The translations under genes and the position numbers were made by a program. From GCA-2731375 sp964344935 (GTDB lineage Bacteria; Pseudomonadota; Alphaproteobacteria; GCA-2731375), in assembly GCA_964344935.1 (NCBI GenBank), contig CAYFPL010000002.1, positions 496,001 through 560,000 on the forward strand: DNA of 64,000 nt, written 5' to 3'. Positions within the stretch are counted from its first letter, which is position 1, and the number at the start of each line of letters is the position of its first letter. This document shows, piece after piece, positions 40,981 through 50,227 of the stretch. A model generated the notes under the pieces. It was not told where the DNA came from. It worked only from the letters and a program-made list of their open reading frames with translations, and did no database searches.

Positions 40981-42846
40981 TTACTCGGCTGCGTCCTTGG
41001 CCAGAAATCCACCTGACTGTCGCGACCATAAGTCGGAGTAAAGGCCGCCGCGGAGGAGCAAGGTCTCGTGGTTACCTTCCTCGACGATGCGGCCATGATC
41101 CATGACGATCAGGCGATCCATGGCGGCGATTGTGGAAAGCCGATGGGCGATGGCGATCACCGTCTTCCCCGCCATCAGGGACTGGAAGCTTTCCTGAATG
41201 GCCGCTTCCACTTCCGAATCCAATGCCGACGTTGCCTCGTCCAGGATCAGAATGGGAGCATCCTTCAAGAGCACGCGTGCTATGGCAATGCGCTGGCGCT
41301 GTCCACCCGATAGCTTGACGCCCCGCTCACCCACATGCGCCTCCAGGCCGCGCCGGCCTTCCCCATCCTCCAACTCGGGTATGAAGTCGTCGGCCTTGGC
41401 GTCCCGGGCCGCCGCCATTACCTCTGCCTCGGTGGCACCGGGCTTGGAATAGGCAATGTTCTCGAACACGGATCGATGCAAGAGAGAGGTATCCTGGGTC
41501 ACCATCGCGATCTGGGCGCGCAGGCTATCCTGGGTCACCCTGGCGATATCCTGGCCGTCGATCAGGATACGGCCGTCCTCCAGGTCATAGAACCGCAGCA
41601 ATAGGCTGACCAGGGTCGATTTGCCCGCGCCCGATCGGCCGACAATGCCCACCTTTTCGCCTGGCCTGATATCTAGGTCCAGGCCGCCGATCACGCCCTG
41701 GTCCACATCCTCCCGTGCCCTGCCGTAGTTGAAGCTGATGTTGTCATAGCGGATGCCGCCCTGGTCTACTTTGAGTTCGGACGCGTCCGGCGCATCCTCG
41801 ATGGAGCGTTCCCGGGCGATGGTTTCGACGCCATCCATGACCACGCCGATATTTTCAAACACGACGGAGACTTCCCACATGATCCACTGGCTCATACCCT
41901 GCAGGCGCATCACCAGGCCCGTGGCCAGGGCAATAGCACCAGCACCGACGGCATCCGTGTACCACAGCCATATGGACATGCCGGCCGTGGAGAAGATCAG
42001 GCTGGCATTCATCATATTCAAGGTCATGGTCAGAATGGTGGACAGACGCATCTGCGCGTAAATGGGATCCAGAAACGCCTGCATGCCCTCGCGGGCATAG
42101 CTGTCTTCATATGCCGCATGGGCAAACATCTTCACCGTGCCGATGTTGGTATAGCTATCCACCACCCGCCCCGTAACAACGGATCGCGCCTCAGCCTGGG
42201 CCTTGGACCAGTCGCGAAGGCGGGGCACGAAATAACGCATGGCGCAGATATAGCCGATCAGCCAGATGATCATGGGTGCCGTCAAGCGCAGGTCCGAGGC
42301 GGCGAACAGCACCACGGCAGCAGTGAAATAGACCGTGACGTAAACCATCACCTCGGCCAGTTTCATGACGATGTCGCGCACTGCCAGAGCCGTCTGCATC
42401 ATCTTGGCGGCGACCCGACCGGCGAAATCGTCCTGATAGAACTCCATGCTCTGGCGCAGCAGATAACGGTGGGCCTGCCAGCGGGTGCGCATGGCGAAGT
42501 TGCCCAACAGTCCCTGATGCGAGATGGATTCGAAGACGAACTTCAATACTGGCAGTACGACAAGCAGCACAATAGCCATCAAGGCAAGCTGGACGCCATG
42601 ATCCGCCCAGAACGTCGCCCGCGCCGACGTCGCCAACCAATCCACCATCTGGCCCAGGAAGGAAAACAATGTGACTTCCAGGATCGCGATCGTGGCGGAA
42701 CAGATTGCCGTCGCCAGCAGCAGTTTCCAGAATGGCTTGGCATAGTGGGCCATGAACGGTATCAGGGCAGCCGGCGGCATTTCCGGCTGCGCAGGGGGCA
42801 GCGGATCCGTAAATCTTTCCAGCCAGTCGAAAAATCTGGCGATCAC
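40981..42846 (-). CDS. ABC exporter, fused permease and ATPase (MsbA/multidrug type)
   Basis: 621 residues. Six transmembrane helices lie in ~40-340, followed by an ATPase with Walker A GRSGAGKST, signature LSGGQRQRIAIARVLL, Walker B ILILDEATSALD and H-loop AIAHRLSTI. It acts as a homodimer or with a partner half-transporter; the substrate (lipid, drug or peptide) cannot be set. Start is GTG at 42846. It stands alone and is convergent with the amine oxidase, 9 nt between stops. Confidence 0.9.
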   Translation of the reverse strand: MIARFFDWLERFTDPLPPAQPEMPPAALIPFMAHYAKPFWKLLLATAICSATIAILEVTLFSFLGQMVDWLATSARATFWADHGVQLALMAIVLLVVLPVLKFVFESISHQGLLGNFAMRTRWQAHRYLLRQSMEFYQDDFAGRVAAKMMQTALAVRDIVMKLAEVMVYVTVYFTAAVVLFAASDLRLTAPMIIWLIGYICAMRYFVPRLRDWSKAQAEARSVVTGRVVDSYTNIGTVKMFAHAAYEDSYAREGMQAFLDPIYAQMRLSTILTMTLNMMNASLIFSTAGMSIWLWYTDAVGAGAIALATGLVMRLQGMSQWIMWEVSVVFENIGVVMDGVETIARERSIEDAPDASELKVDQGGIRYDNISFNYGRAREDVDQGVIGGLDLDIRPGEKVGIVGRSGAGKSTLVSLLLRFYDLEDGRILIDGQDIARVTQDSLRAQIAMVTQDTSLLHRSVFENIAYSKPGATEAEVMAAARDAKADDFIPELEDGEGRRGLEAHVGERGVKLSGGQRQRIAIARVLLKDAPILILDEATSALDSEVEAAIQESFQSLMAGKTVIAIAHRLSTIAAMDRLIVMDHGRIVEEGNHETLLLRGGLYSDLWSRQSGGFLAKDAAE

Positions 42847-42942
42847 GGCGGGCGCTCCAGCAAGAGATTCGATGAATCAGCGGGGCGGCAACCTACCCTA
42901 ACCTGCCACCGCGCCGCAATCGCGGAAGACCTAACCCTTTTC

Positions 42943-43521
42943 TTAGTCTTCCGCACCCGCCGCCAACCCGGCCTTGAAGCGGGCATCGGCCTGTCGGAAC
43001 ACCTTGTGGGTATTGTTCATATCCCATGGTTCGGGGCGCAGGGTCTCGTGGTCCCATTGGACGCGCGGAACTGGCGGGTTGAAAAAGTCCCCGCCATAGA
43101 CATGCAGGGCCGAGGTCAGCTTGCGGATGGGATTGGCCACGGAATGCACGATATCCGGCCCCATGGTCACTGCCTGGCCGACGCCCATGCTGTCGGCGCC
43201 GGCGGCCTCAAGTCCCGGGCCCTCGGGGTCGTCTAGCTTGCGCCAGAACATATTGTCCTCCCGGCCGCCATAGATACCGATAACTGCAAACATGTTGTGG
43301 TTATGGGGCAGCAAGGTCATGTACGGCGCCCAGATGAAATTGATGACTGTCAGATCCTCGGCCTGGTAAAGAGGATAGACGCCGGCGGTGTCCGGTTCGC
43401 CGAGGGCGGCGATGACCTGGGCCGGGTTCGACACGGCTTCCAAGACGGCCTCGCGGATCGCTGCCTGGCCCTCGCCCACCACTGACTTGCAGGTTTCGAT
43501 GAAACTGTCTTTCTGGAACAT
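42943..43521 (-). CDS. Cupin-fold dioxygenase-like protein (cysteine dioxygenase type)
   Basis: 192 residues with the cupin metal motifs: HNHNMFAVIGIYGG with two His and a nearby Glu (GREDNMFW), then HSVANPIRKLTSALHVYGGD with a second His pair. This matches the predicted metal-dependent enzymes of the double-stranded beta-helix superfamily, including cysteine dioxygenases. The substrate is not defined by sequence. It is flanked by an ABC exporter and an epimerase-like gene and lacks an operon partner. Confidence 0.78.
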   Translation of the reverse strand: MFQKDSFIETCKSVVGEGQAAIREAVLEAVSNPAQVIAALGEPDTAGVYPLYQAEDLTVINFIWAPYMTLLPHNHNMFAVIGIYGGREDNMFWRKLDDPEGPGLEAAGADSMGVGQAVTMGPDIVHSVANPIRKLTSALHVYGGDFFNPPVPRVQWDHETLRPEPWDMNNTHKVFRQADARFKAGLAAGAED

Positions 43522-43581
43522 CGCCGCTACCTCTAAATGAACAAGCGGCCACAGGGCCGCCGAATCGATTCAATTTCCCGA

Positions 43582-44445
43582 TTATAATGGCGCCACGCCA
43601 TTCCGGTCCCTTGCCAATGCAGTGAGGCCAACCCGATAGTTGGGATAATTTAACTGCACACTCAGTTCTGTCTTGATGCGGTTATTGCGGACACGCTTAT
43701 TGTCGCCATAAAAGCTCGCCGCCATCGGGCTGAGATCGGCCTGGTCGAATGGAACGTCAGGCGGCACTGGCAGGCCGAGCAATTCGGCGGCATAGGCGAT
43801 CACGTCCTGAGGCGGGGCTGCTTCGTCATCGCAGACGTTGTAGACCGCACCCGGGTTCGGCCGCGCCATTGAGGCCGCAAGAACAGCCGCCAGATCGTCC
43901 ACATGAATGCGAGAGAAAACCTGTCCCGGCTTGATGATGCGCCGCGCCCGGCCTTTGCGCAGGTTCACGAGGGCGTTCCGGCCCGGACCGTAAATACCGG
44001 CAAGGCGAAAGATGTGCATTGGCTGGTCATGAAGACTGGCCCATTTGAGCCAGGCCTGTTCGGCGTTCACCCGGCGCTGCCCGCGCCGGCTTGCAGGTTC
44101 CGTGGGGGTATCTTCGTCAACCCAGCCGCCATCCTGATCACCATAGACACCGGTGGTGGACAGATAGCCGATCCAGCGCAGGCTTGGCAGTTCCGCCAAA
44201 TCCTCGCCATGGCTGGCGAGCACGGGATCACCGTTATCGTCTGGCGGAATTGATAACAATAGATGCGTGACATCGGCCAATTGGCGCCCAGGTTCAGCCA
44301 GGGGCCGTTCACGGCTGTAGGGAATGGTGACCCCTTCCCCGTCGCGGCTGGTCCCCTGCACCGACCAGTCATCGCCCGAAAGTCGGCGCATCAGCGCCCT
44401 GGCCGTAAACCCCATGCCGAAACAGAACAATCGATTTTCCGCCAC
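43582..44445 (-). CDS. NAD(P)-binding epimerase-like protein (YeeZ-type)
   Basis: 287 residues from GTG 44445. The N-terminus ENRLFCFGMGFTARALMRRL is a Rossmann-type strand with GxGxxA, followed by YLSTTGVYGDQDGGWVDE and YNVCDDEAAPPQDVIAYAAEL, typical of extended SDRs. Upstream in-frame ATGs at 44481 and 44496 would overlap or abut the divergent TPR gene, so the internal GTG is preferred, with modest ribosome-site support (AGGG). The activity is unknown. Confidence 0.72.
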   Translation of the reverse strand: MAENRLFCFGMGFTARALMRRLSGDDWSVQGTSRDGEGVTIPYSRERPLAEPGRQLADVTHLLLSIPPDDNGDPVLASHGEDLAELPSLRWIGYLSTTGVYGDQDGGWVDEDTPTEPASRRGQRRVNAEQAWLKWASLHDQPMHIFRLAGIYGPGRNALVNLRKGRARRIIKPGQVFSRIHVDDLAAVLAASMARPNPGAVYNVCDDEAAPPQDVIAYAAELLGLPVPPDVPFDQADLSPMAASFYGDNKRVRNNRIKTELSVQLNYPNYRVGLTALARDRNGVAPL

Positions 44446-44494
44446 GTCCCTACTCTCACTTGCACGCCGTACCGCATCCATAGAAGGTAGGGTC

Positions 44495-45256
44495 ATGCAC
44501 TCACCCAGACAATATCGCCTGCTTCTTTTCGGTCTTTTTCTGATGCCCTTTGTCGCGATGGCGGCGGAATTGAGCATCGATCATAAGCGGCAATATCGTT
44601 CCTGCATCACCCTTACCTACCGCGAGCCATGGTCGGCCTTCGAAGCGGCGGAGGCCTGGGCCGCCCTGGATGGAGGTGCCGCCGCCCGCCATTGTGCGGC
44701 CATGGCCCTGATGGAAGCCAAGCAGTTCGACCGGGCGGCGCAACGCTTGGAGGCCTTGGCCGCCGATCTGCCCCCTGATCATATACCGTCACCCGGTAAC
44801 GTAATGGCCCAGGCGGCCAACGTCTGGCTGATGGGCGACCGGCCGCAGCTTGCGCTGCAGGCTGTGGACCTGGCGCTGCAGTACGATCCGGACAACGCCG
44901 CCTATCTGGTGGACCGCAGCCGTATCCTGGCGGAACAAGGGAATTACGGCGCTGCTCTCGCGGCATTGGACCGGGCCGTCGCCCTGGCGCCCAATGATGA
45001 CGATGCCGCTGCCTTCCGCGCCAGCGCTTTGCGCCACCTGAACCGCGGGGAAGAAGCCATGACGGCCATAGAACGGGCACTGGTCCTGAATCCGGACAAT
45101 CCCTCGGCCAGACTGGAACGGGGTATCCTGCGTCTTCAAATGGGCGACCGTGACGGTGCTCGGGCCGACTGGCTGCACGCGGCGCAAAACCATGGTGGCA
45201 CTCCCGCAGGCGATGCGGCCCAGGCCCGGTTGCAGGAAATGGACCTTAAGAGGTAG
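44495..45256 (+). CDS. Exported tetratricopeptide-repeat protein
   Basis: 253 residues. A signal peptide MHSPRQYRLLLFGLFLMPFV (cleavage after AMA) is followed by TPR-like helical pairs with the alternating pattern (AALDRAVALAPNDDDAAAF, AIERALVLNPDNPSARLERG). TPRs act as protein scaffolds, often in envelope assembly. There is no enzymatic motif. It is convergent with queG, sharing 11 nt at the 3' ends. Confidence 0.82.
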   Translation: MHSPRQYRLLLFGLFLMPFVAMAAELSIDHKRQYRSCITLTYREPWSAFEAAEAWAALDGGAAARHCAAMALMEAKQFDRAAQRLEALAADLPPDHIPSPGNVMAQAANVWLMGDRPQLALQAVDLALQYDPDNAAYLVDRSRILAEQGNYGAALAALDRAVALAPNDDDAAAFRASALRHLNRGEEAMTAIERALVLNPDNPSARLERGILRLQMGDRDGARADWLHAAQNHGGTPAGDAAQARLQEMDLKR

Positions 45257-46403
45257 TCATCGCCGCGTCCCATTCGGCGCGGACGACCATATCTGTCTCT
45301 TCCGTCCTGTGATGCGGAGCCAGGTCCGCCGCAGCTTCCGCACCGCGCAATCGTCCAAAGGCCCAGACCGCCATGGCTCTGACCAGAGGCGAAGGATCCC
45401 GCAACAGACACTCGACCAGCGGCGAAAGATCCTGGCTGCCACTGTTGCCTGCTGCGATGAGTACATTTCGCAGGAATCGGTCCCGGCCCAGACGCTTCAC
45501 AGGTGTCCCGGCAAACAGGTCGCGAAAAGCGGCATCATCGAGCTGCAAGAGCCCGGATAGGTCAGCCATTTCGAGGTTCCGGCGTGGCGCCATTATCGGA
45601 TCGTCTGCCGAATTGGCGTATTTGTTCCATGGACAAACCGCCAGGCAATCGTCGCAGCCAAAAATGCGGTTGCCCATGGGCACCCGGAATTCCGCCGCGA
45701 TGTGACCCTTATGTTCGATGGTCAGGTAGGAAATGCAGCGTCGGGCATCCAATTGGTAAGGTGCCGGGAAAGCGTCCGTGGGACAGACATCCAGGCAGCG
45801 CCGGCAGGTGCCGCAGAGGTCTGGTGAAGCCGAATCCGAAGGCAATTCCAGGGTCGTGAAGATACAGCCCAGAAACAGCCAGGAGCCGAAATCCCGGCTG
45901 ACAAGATTGCTGTGTTTTCCTTGCCAGCCCACACCCGCTGCCTGGGCCAAGGGTTTCTCCATTACCGGTGCCGTATCGACAAAGACCTTCAGCTCGCCGC
46001 CGCCGCGACGCTGCAGCCAACGGGCCAGGGCTTTCAGGCGCTTCTTGACCACGGTGTGGTAGTCCTTGCGCCCCGCATAGACGGAAACATTGCCCTTGTC
46101 CGATTGCGCCAGCCTGCGCATGGGATCGTCTTCAGGCCCGTAATTGAGGCCCAGCATGATGATCGAGCGGGCCGCAGGCCAAAGGGCATTGGGATGGCGC
46201 CGCCGCTCAGCCTTGGCGGCCAGCCAATCCATGTCGCCGTGACGGCCGAGAGTGAGGAAATGCTGTAAATGCCCACCGGCTTGAGGGATGGCGCCGGCGC
46301 CGGCGATACCCACGCTGTCGAAACCCACCGCCTGGGCCTCGCCCCGAAGTTCCGCGATCAGATCAAGGGTACCGCCGGCGGCTTTAGAAATCGAGGTCGG
46401 CAT
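45246..46403 (-). CDS. queG: Epoxyqueuosine reductase QueG
   Basis: 385 residues. It has the cobalamin-dependent domain with two 4Fe-4S sites (CGTCRRCLDVCPTDAF, and RCISYLTIEH followed by CDDCLAVCPWNKYA). The C-terminal ~75 residues form a HEAT-like domain (RDPSPLVRAMAVWAFGRL). It reduces epoxyqueuosine in tRNA to queuosine. Its start lies 19 nt inside the end of the GST gene. A VUT-type queuosine-precursor transporter is encoded ~3 kb away at 49563. Confidence 0.93.
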   Translation of the reverse strand: MPTSISKAAGGTLDLIAELRGEAQAVGFDSVGIAGAGAIPQAGGHLQHFLTLGRHGDMDWLAAKAERRRHPNALWPAARSIIMLGLNYGPEDDPMRRLAQSDKGNVSVYAGRKDYHTVVKKRLKALARWLQRRGGGELKVFVDTAPVMEKPLAQAAGVGWQGKHSNLVSRDFGSWLFLGCIFTTLELPSDSASPDLCGTCRRCLDVCPTDAFPAPYQLDARRCISYLTIEHKGHIAAEFRVPMGNRIFGCDDCLAVCPWNKYANSADDPIMAPRRNLEMADLSGLLQLDDAAFRDLFAGTPVKRLGRDRFLRNVLIAAGNSGSQDLSPLVECLLRDPSPLVRAMAVWAFGRLRGAEAAADLAPHHRTEETDMVVRAEWDAAMTTS

Positions 46404-47052
46404 AATGTTTGGGTGGCGGCAGGCCCGGCATGTGATCAGCCAGAATGGCGCGGAACGAGGGGCGGGACTTCACCCGGGCATACCATTCCTTTGTGATGGG
46501 GTGCTGGTCCCAAGGCACATCGCCGAGATAGTCCAGGCAGGAGAGGTGTGCGGCGGCGGTTATATCAGCCAGGGAAAAGACTTCGCCGGCGATGTAGTTG
46601 CGCCGCTCTACCAGATAGCCGATGTAGTCAAGGTGATAACCTATGTTCTCCCGTCCCGCACGGATAAGGTCGGAGCGCGGCTCACCCATGCCCATGAAGC
46701 GTTTCAGAAGCTTCTCCCGCAGCAGGAAATCGGTCACCTCGTCATGAAATTTGCCGTCGAACCACGAGATTAGGCGGCGGCATTCGGCTCGCTCCAGGGG
46801 GCCGCGGCCCAACAGGTTGGGTTCTGGCTGGCAGTCTTCAAGATATTCAACGATGGCCTGGCTGTCGCACAGGACGGTGCCGTCTGGTTCGGACAGAACC
46901 GGCACTTGCCCGGCCGGGTTCATGGCCAGGAATTCTTCGCGCCGGTCCCAGTATTTCTCTACCACCAATTCCGATTCCATGCCTTTTTCGAACAAGGCAA
47001 TCCGCACCTTGCGGCAGAACGGCGATAGCCAGAAATGGTACAGTATGCGCAT
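46384..47052 (-). CDS. Glutathione S-transferase-family protein
   Basis: 222 residues. The thioredoxin-fold N-terminus is MRILYHFWLSPFCRKVRIAL with a Cys at position 13-14 typical of beta/omega-type GSTs. The cis-Pro region is GQVPVLSEPDG, followed by DSQAIVEYLED. A helical C-terminal domain binds the hydrophobic substrate. It acts on electrophiles with glutathione. It overlaps queG by 20 nt in the same direction, so they are co-transcribed, although no functional link is evident. Confidence 0.87.
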   Translation of the reverse strand: MRILYHFWLSPFCRKVRIALFEKGMESELVVEKYWDRREEFLAMNPAGQVPVLSEPDGTVLCDSQAIVEYLEDCQPEPNLLGRGPLERAECRRLISWFDGKFHDEVTDFLLREKLLKRFMGMGEPRSDLIRAGRENIGYHLDYIGYLVERRNYIAGEVFSLADITAAAHLSCLDYLGDVPWDQHPITKEWYARVKSRPSFRAILADHMPGLPPPKHYADLDF

Positions 47053-47094
47053 GCGCCTAGTTTAGCGGTTTGCCCGCCGTCCACATAGCATCCC

Positions 47095-48072
47095 CTAACT
47101 CATGGTGACCACGGCCTTGCCCACGACCTTTCTATCGAGGAGCAGTTGCATGCCCTCTACGGCACGCGCCAGGGGAACCGTGTGCGAGACATATGGGTGC
47201 AATTTACCTTCGTTGGCCAATGCCAAGACGTCTTCCAACTCGTTGTCCCCGGTTTCGGGATCGTTGCGCCGGGCTTCACCCGCCCGACAGCCGATAATCG
47301 ACAGCCCTTTGATCAGGGCGTAGTTGACGGAAAGCTGCGGGATGCGGCCCGAAGTAAAGCCGACCACCACCAGGCGGCCATGCCAGGCCATGCAGCGGAG
47401 GGACTGATCGAACACATCGCCGCCAACCGGATCATAGACCAGATTCACGCCCTTACGGTCGGTGAGTTCCTTGACCTGGTCGCGGAACGGGCCTTGGCGG
47501 TAATTGATGACGTGGTCGGCACCGTAACGCTTGACCACCTCCAGCTTGCCGTCATCGCCGCCCGTCGCGATGATCTTGGCACCGTGCAGTTTGGCAATTT
47601 CCACCGCCGCCAGGCCGACCCCGCCGGTGGCGCCATTGATCAAGACCCATTCGCCGGCCTGCAGGCCGCCACGCTGCAACAGGCAATGATAGGCAGTGAT
47701 GTAGGTAACCCGGAATGCCGCGGCCGTGACATCGTCGAAAGGCTCGGGCGTTTTTTGCATCGCACCCACATCCGCCACCGCCTGTTCGGCAAAACCGCCG
47801 GGCCTGACGCCGGCCATGACCCTATCGCCGATGGCGAATTCGGTGACGCCTTCGCCCAATTCAATTACTTCGCCCGCGGTTTCGAATCCGGCGATGAATG
47901 GCAGTTTCGGTTTGTGCTGGTAGGTGCCTTCCACGGTCAGAATATCGGGGAAATTGATGCCCGCCGCCTTGACCTTGATACGCACCTGCCCGGGCCCTGG
48001 TTCAGGTTCCGGCACATCCTCGAGGCGCAGAACCGACAACGGCCCCAACTCGCGGCAAACAATTGCTCTCAT
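47095..48072 (-). CDS. Zinc-free MDR-type NADPH:quinone oxidoreductase
   Basis: 325 residues from ATG 48072. It belongs to the medium-chain dehydrogenase family: INGATGGVGLAAVEIAKLHGA is the NADPH motif, YDPVGGDVF follows, and the N-terminal GroES-like domain lacks the catalytic-zinc Cys set. Quinone oxidoreductase or enoyl reductase activity is likely, with the exact acceptor unknown. An upstream in-frame start at 48084 is possible. Confidence 0.87.
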   Translation of the reverse strand: MRAIVCRELGPLSVLRLEDVPEPEPGPGQVRIKVKAAGINFPDILTVEGTYQHKPKLPFIAGFETAGEVIELGEGVTEFAIGDRVMAGVRPGGFAEQAVADVGAMQKTPEPFDDVTAAAFRVTYITAYHCLLQRGGLQAGEWVLINGATGGVGLAAVEIAKLHGAKIIATGGDDGKLEVVKRYGADHVINYRQGPFRDQVKELTDRKGVNLVYDPVGGDVFDQSLRCMAWHGRLVVVGFTSGRIPQLSVNYALIKGLSIIGCRAGEARRNDPETGDNELEDVLALANEGKLHPYVSHTVPLARAVEGMQLLLDRKVVGKAVVTMS

Positions 48073-48102
48073 GATAGTCCCCAATTTCCCCGGAACGGAT
48101 TA

Positions 48103-48612
48103 CTAAAGCGTCATGGACAACTCGACCAAGGGCGTCGGGCCGCCCTCGTAATGTCCCGGCCCGATAGCATCCACCGCCGCCACCAAGCGGCTGTCCAGGG
48201 CCAAAACCTCATCAGCCAAGACAATGATCGCCCGGTTCGGCCTGGCGTGTGGTGCTGCCCGGCGCAGGGCCTGGGCGGCCTCTAGCTCCCGGCCCGGATT
48301 GAACTGGCAGAGGATGCTGAGCGCTGCCGCCGTGGAGCGGCTTACACCTGCGTAGCAATGCACGAACATGGGGCCTTGCCGGTTCCAATCGCGGGCGAAT
48401 TCCAGGAACGCGGCCACATGTTCCAAGGTCGGTGCGATGTCTCCGGCATAGGGGGCCGGCACGTCATCAACCTCGATATGCAGATGGCGGTCGGGCTGGA
48501 TGCCGGCGGGCGTCCTGGGCCGCCCTTCAATGCCGAGCAGAGAAAGAACATGGGTCGCACCTAAATCGACGGCCCGCTCCTCCATCATCCGCCAAGAAGA
48601 AATGTAGATCAC
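48103..48612 (-). CDS. Dual-specificity-type protein phosphatase
   Basis: 169 residues from GTG 48612. The active-site loop HCYAGVSRS places C86 and R92 in the C-x5-R motif, and an upstream Asp-rich stretch (IEVDDVPAPYAGDI) could supply the general acid. Members dephosphorylate phosphotyrosine/serine or small phosphate esters. The GTG has AGGGGGAG about 8 nt upstream. The longer open frame up to 48690 lacks family sequence. The next feature upstream is the divergent 52-aa small gene. Confidence 0.8.
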   Translation of the reverse strand: MIYISSWRMMEERAVDLGATHVLSLLGIEGRPRTPAGIQPDRHLHIEVDDVPAPYAGDIAPTLEHVAAFLEFARDWNRQGPMFVHCYAGVSRSTAAALSILCQFNPGRELEAAQALRRAAPHARPNRAIIVLADEVLALDSRLVAAVDAIGPGHYEGGPTPLVELSMTL

Positions 48613-48716
48613 CCGATAGCTCCCCCTGTCGTCACGACTTGTTCGCCGGCGCTTAGAGTTTCTTAATCCCAGGCCGCTATGCTGTCCCAATTGCCGCCAA
48701 TGGGAGGAGTATAGCG

Positions 48717-48875
48717 ATGTCCGGCATCCTGGAACATTATCAAGGTCTGGCTCTGAACCTGATCGAGACCCTTGGCTATGAACAGGCTCTACAGGTGGCG
48801 CAGCAATACGCCTGGTACGGCGTCGTCGAGGAGATCTACCGCCTTAGCGGCGAGGATTGCCACACAGTGCACTGA
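48717..48875 (+). CDS. Small conserved-looking protein (52 aa)
   Basis: A 52-residue frame MSGILEHYQGLALNLIETLG followed by YEQALQVAQQYAWYGVVEEI and a C-terminal YRLSGEDCHTVH. It has a strong ribosome site (GGGAGGA, 48702-48708) 8 nt before the ATG. It is a predicted amphipathic helical protein. Its family is unknown to me. The ribosome site and codon use support it as real. Confidence 0.65.
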   Translation: MSGILEHYQGLALNLIETLGYEQALQVAQQYAWYGVVEEIYRLSGEDCHTVH

Positions 48876-48997
48876 TGGACGCCAACGCGGCGCCCTGCAT
48901 GACAACCACATCTATCCAACGCAATTGACCGTCAAGAATTTCCGGCCTTAATAGGCGATCGATCTGAAAGCATTTGCCTGCTGGCAACAGCTTGGAA

Positions 48998-49420
48998 CTA
49001 GACGATCAATTCCCGCGGCCGGACGGGCCCAAGAACCCGCGTTGAATCATCACTGGCCAGGACATAGGCTTCGGTAACAGCCTCGTGCTTTTGCCGTTGC
49101 GCCTTTGCTTTCTCGGGCAATTGTTCCTGTGCGATCTGTTGCGCCAGGAACGGTACGAAGGCCTGGGCCACCTGCGTCCGGATGACGGGCTCGGGCGCCT
49201 GCCGGTTGTTGACCGGTAGGTCAACGACCTTGGCTGCCGCCGCCAATTCGGCTGGTTTAAAGGCATCGGGTTTTTGCCGCGTCCATGCCGCCAGTTCCGC
49301 ACCCTGTTCGCTTGCAGTGCGGTGATTGGCCGGACGAAGCGCAGCCCGTACAGGCGCAACCTCCCCCTGGCCATGGGCCAGGCGGGCATACGCCGATGCT
49401 ACTGCGCCAATACTGGTCAA
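48998..49420 (-). CDS. Hypothetical alpha-helical protein (140 aa)
   Basis: 140 residues rich in Ala/Gln/Pro without membrane segment or known domain. The sequence is MTSIGAVASAYARLAHG at the start, then a basic/hydrophobic helical region (VIRTQVAQAFVPFLAQQIAQEQ). The chosen start is a TTG at 49420, with only a weak ribosome site. The gene is isolated. It may be a conserved alphaproteobacterial hypothetical, but I cannot name a family. Confidence 0.55.
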   Translation of the reverse strand: MTSIGAVASAYARLAHGQGEVAPVRAALRPANHRTASEQGAELAAWTRQKPDAFKPAELAAAAKVVDLPVNNRQAPEPVIRTQVAQAFVPFLAQQIAQEQLPEKAKAQRQKHEAVTEAYVLASDDSTRVLGPVRPRELIV

Positions 49421-49562
49421 ACCAATTTCACCAATCGCTCACACACCAACAGGGCCGGAGTCGCCCCCGACGCTACAGAACGTCGCAGTTAACCAATTTA
49501 GCAGTAGAAAGTCAATGGATTGGCGTTGTGCAACAGAGTCAAAAAATGGTTAATTTTCGGCG

Positions 49563-50117
49563 CTAGGCGGGGACCACGCCACGTCGCTGATCCCAGTTTC
49601 GCAGCCACCAGATCACCGGAATGGAGAGCAGTACGACCCAGGCTTTGCCGATGATCTGGCCGGTCAGAAAATCCAGGCTGCCAAAGGCCAGCTGCAGGAA
49701 AATCACGCTGTCAACGACCAGCCCGACCAGCCCCGAGGCCACCACGGCGAGAACCAGGCGTCGGCGCTGCAAAGGTGTATAGACGGCGAAATCAGCCAGT
49801 TCCGACAACAAGAATGCGACGCCAGAAGCCACCACTAGGGCCGGCGGCGCCAGGAAAGCGGACAACAGGGCGCCAGCCAGAATGGCGCCAATGGCCCACC
49901 GGGCCCCTAGGCGTCGCTGCACCAGATCGCGTAGAACCAAGGCCAAGCCGATCATGGGCACGCCGCTGGGTGCCATGACGTTTGGCGCCACGGGGATCAG
50001 GCAGGGCGAATTGGGCGGACAGACGGTTCCGGCATGGCCAAGGAGCCAATTTGCGGCAGGTATGCACAGGGCGAAACCCGCCAGATAGAGGAAACCTTCA
50101 ATACGCGTGGTCTGCAT
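49563..50117 (-). CDS. VUT-family transporter, likely queuosine-precursor (YhhQ-type)
   Basis: A 184-residue membrane protein of five to six helices with the VUT pattern (GVPMIGLALVLRDLVQRRLG, AFLLSELADFAVYTPLQRRR, SGLVGLVVDSVIFLQLAFG). VUT/YhhQ proteins import the queuosine precursors preQ0/preQ1. Charged groups LRDLVQRR and DFAVY are consistent with transport. queG lies nearby at 45246 in the same strand. Confidence 0.82.
   Translation of the reverse strand: MQTTRIEGFLYLAGFALCIPAANWLLGHAGTVCPPNSPCLIPVAPNVMAPSGVPMIGLALVLRDLVQRRLGARWAIGAILAGALLSAFLAPPALVVASGVAFLLSELADFAVYTPLQRRRLVLAVVASGLVGLVVDSVIFLQLAFGSLDFLTGQIIGKAWVVLLSIPVIWWLRNWDQRRGVVPA
50080..50103 (-). terminator. Placeholder coordinate superseded by the hairpin at 50180-50203
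   Basis: I see no hairpin at this exact position; the terminator of the adjacent operon is at 50180-50203. This stretch is the upstream edge of the VUT gene. It should be ignored as a terminator. Confidence 0.01.
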
Positions 50118-50179
50118 GTCCCATTGATCTCGCTGATAAAACTGCGCAGATGCCTACCCGATCCAAGGGCAAAAGAAAA

Positions 50180-50203
50180 GGGCCGCCGGACACCCGGCGG
50201 CCC
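50180..50203 (-). terminator. Terminator after the Liv system 2 binding-protein gene
   Basis: A perfect 10-bp stem GGGCCGCCGG / CCGGCGGCCC with an ACAC loop, 24 nt after the stop of the binding-protein gene. On the minus strand it is followed by CTTTTCTTTT, a good U-rich tail. Confidence 0.85.
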
Positions 50204-50227
50204 CCTCTTATGTTTCCAGCGTAACTC

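Noticed and set aside
50080..50103. Terminator entry at 50080-50103
   Set aside because: A coordinate slip: the perfect 10-bp hairpin is at 50180-50203. The 50080 entry carries near-zero confidence and should be ignored.
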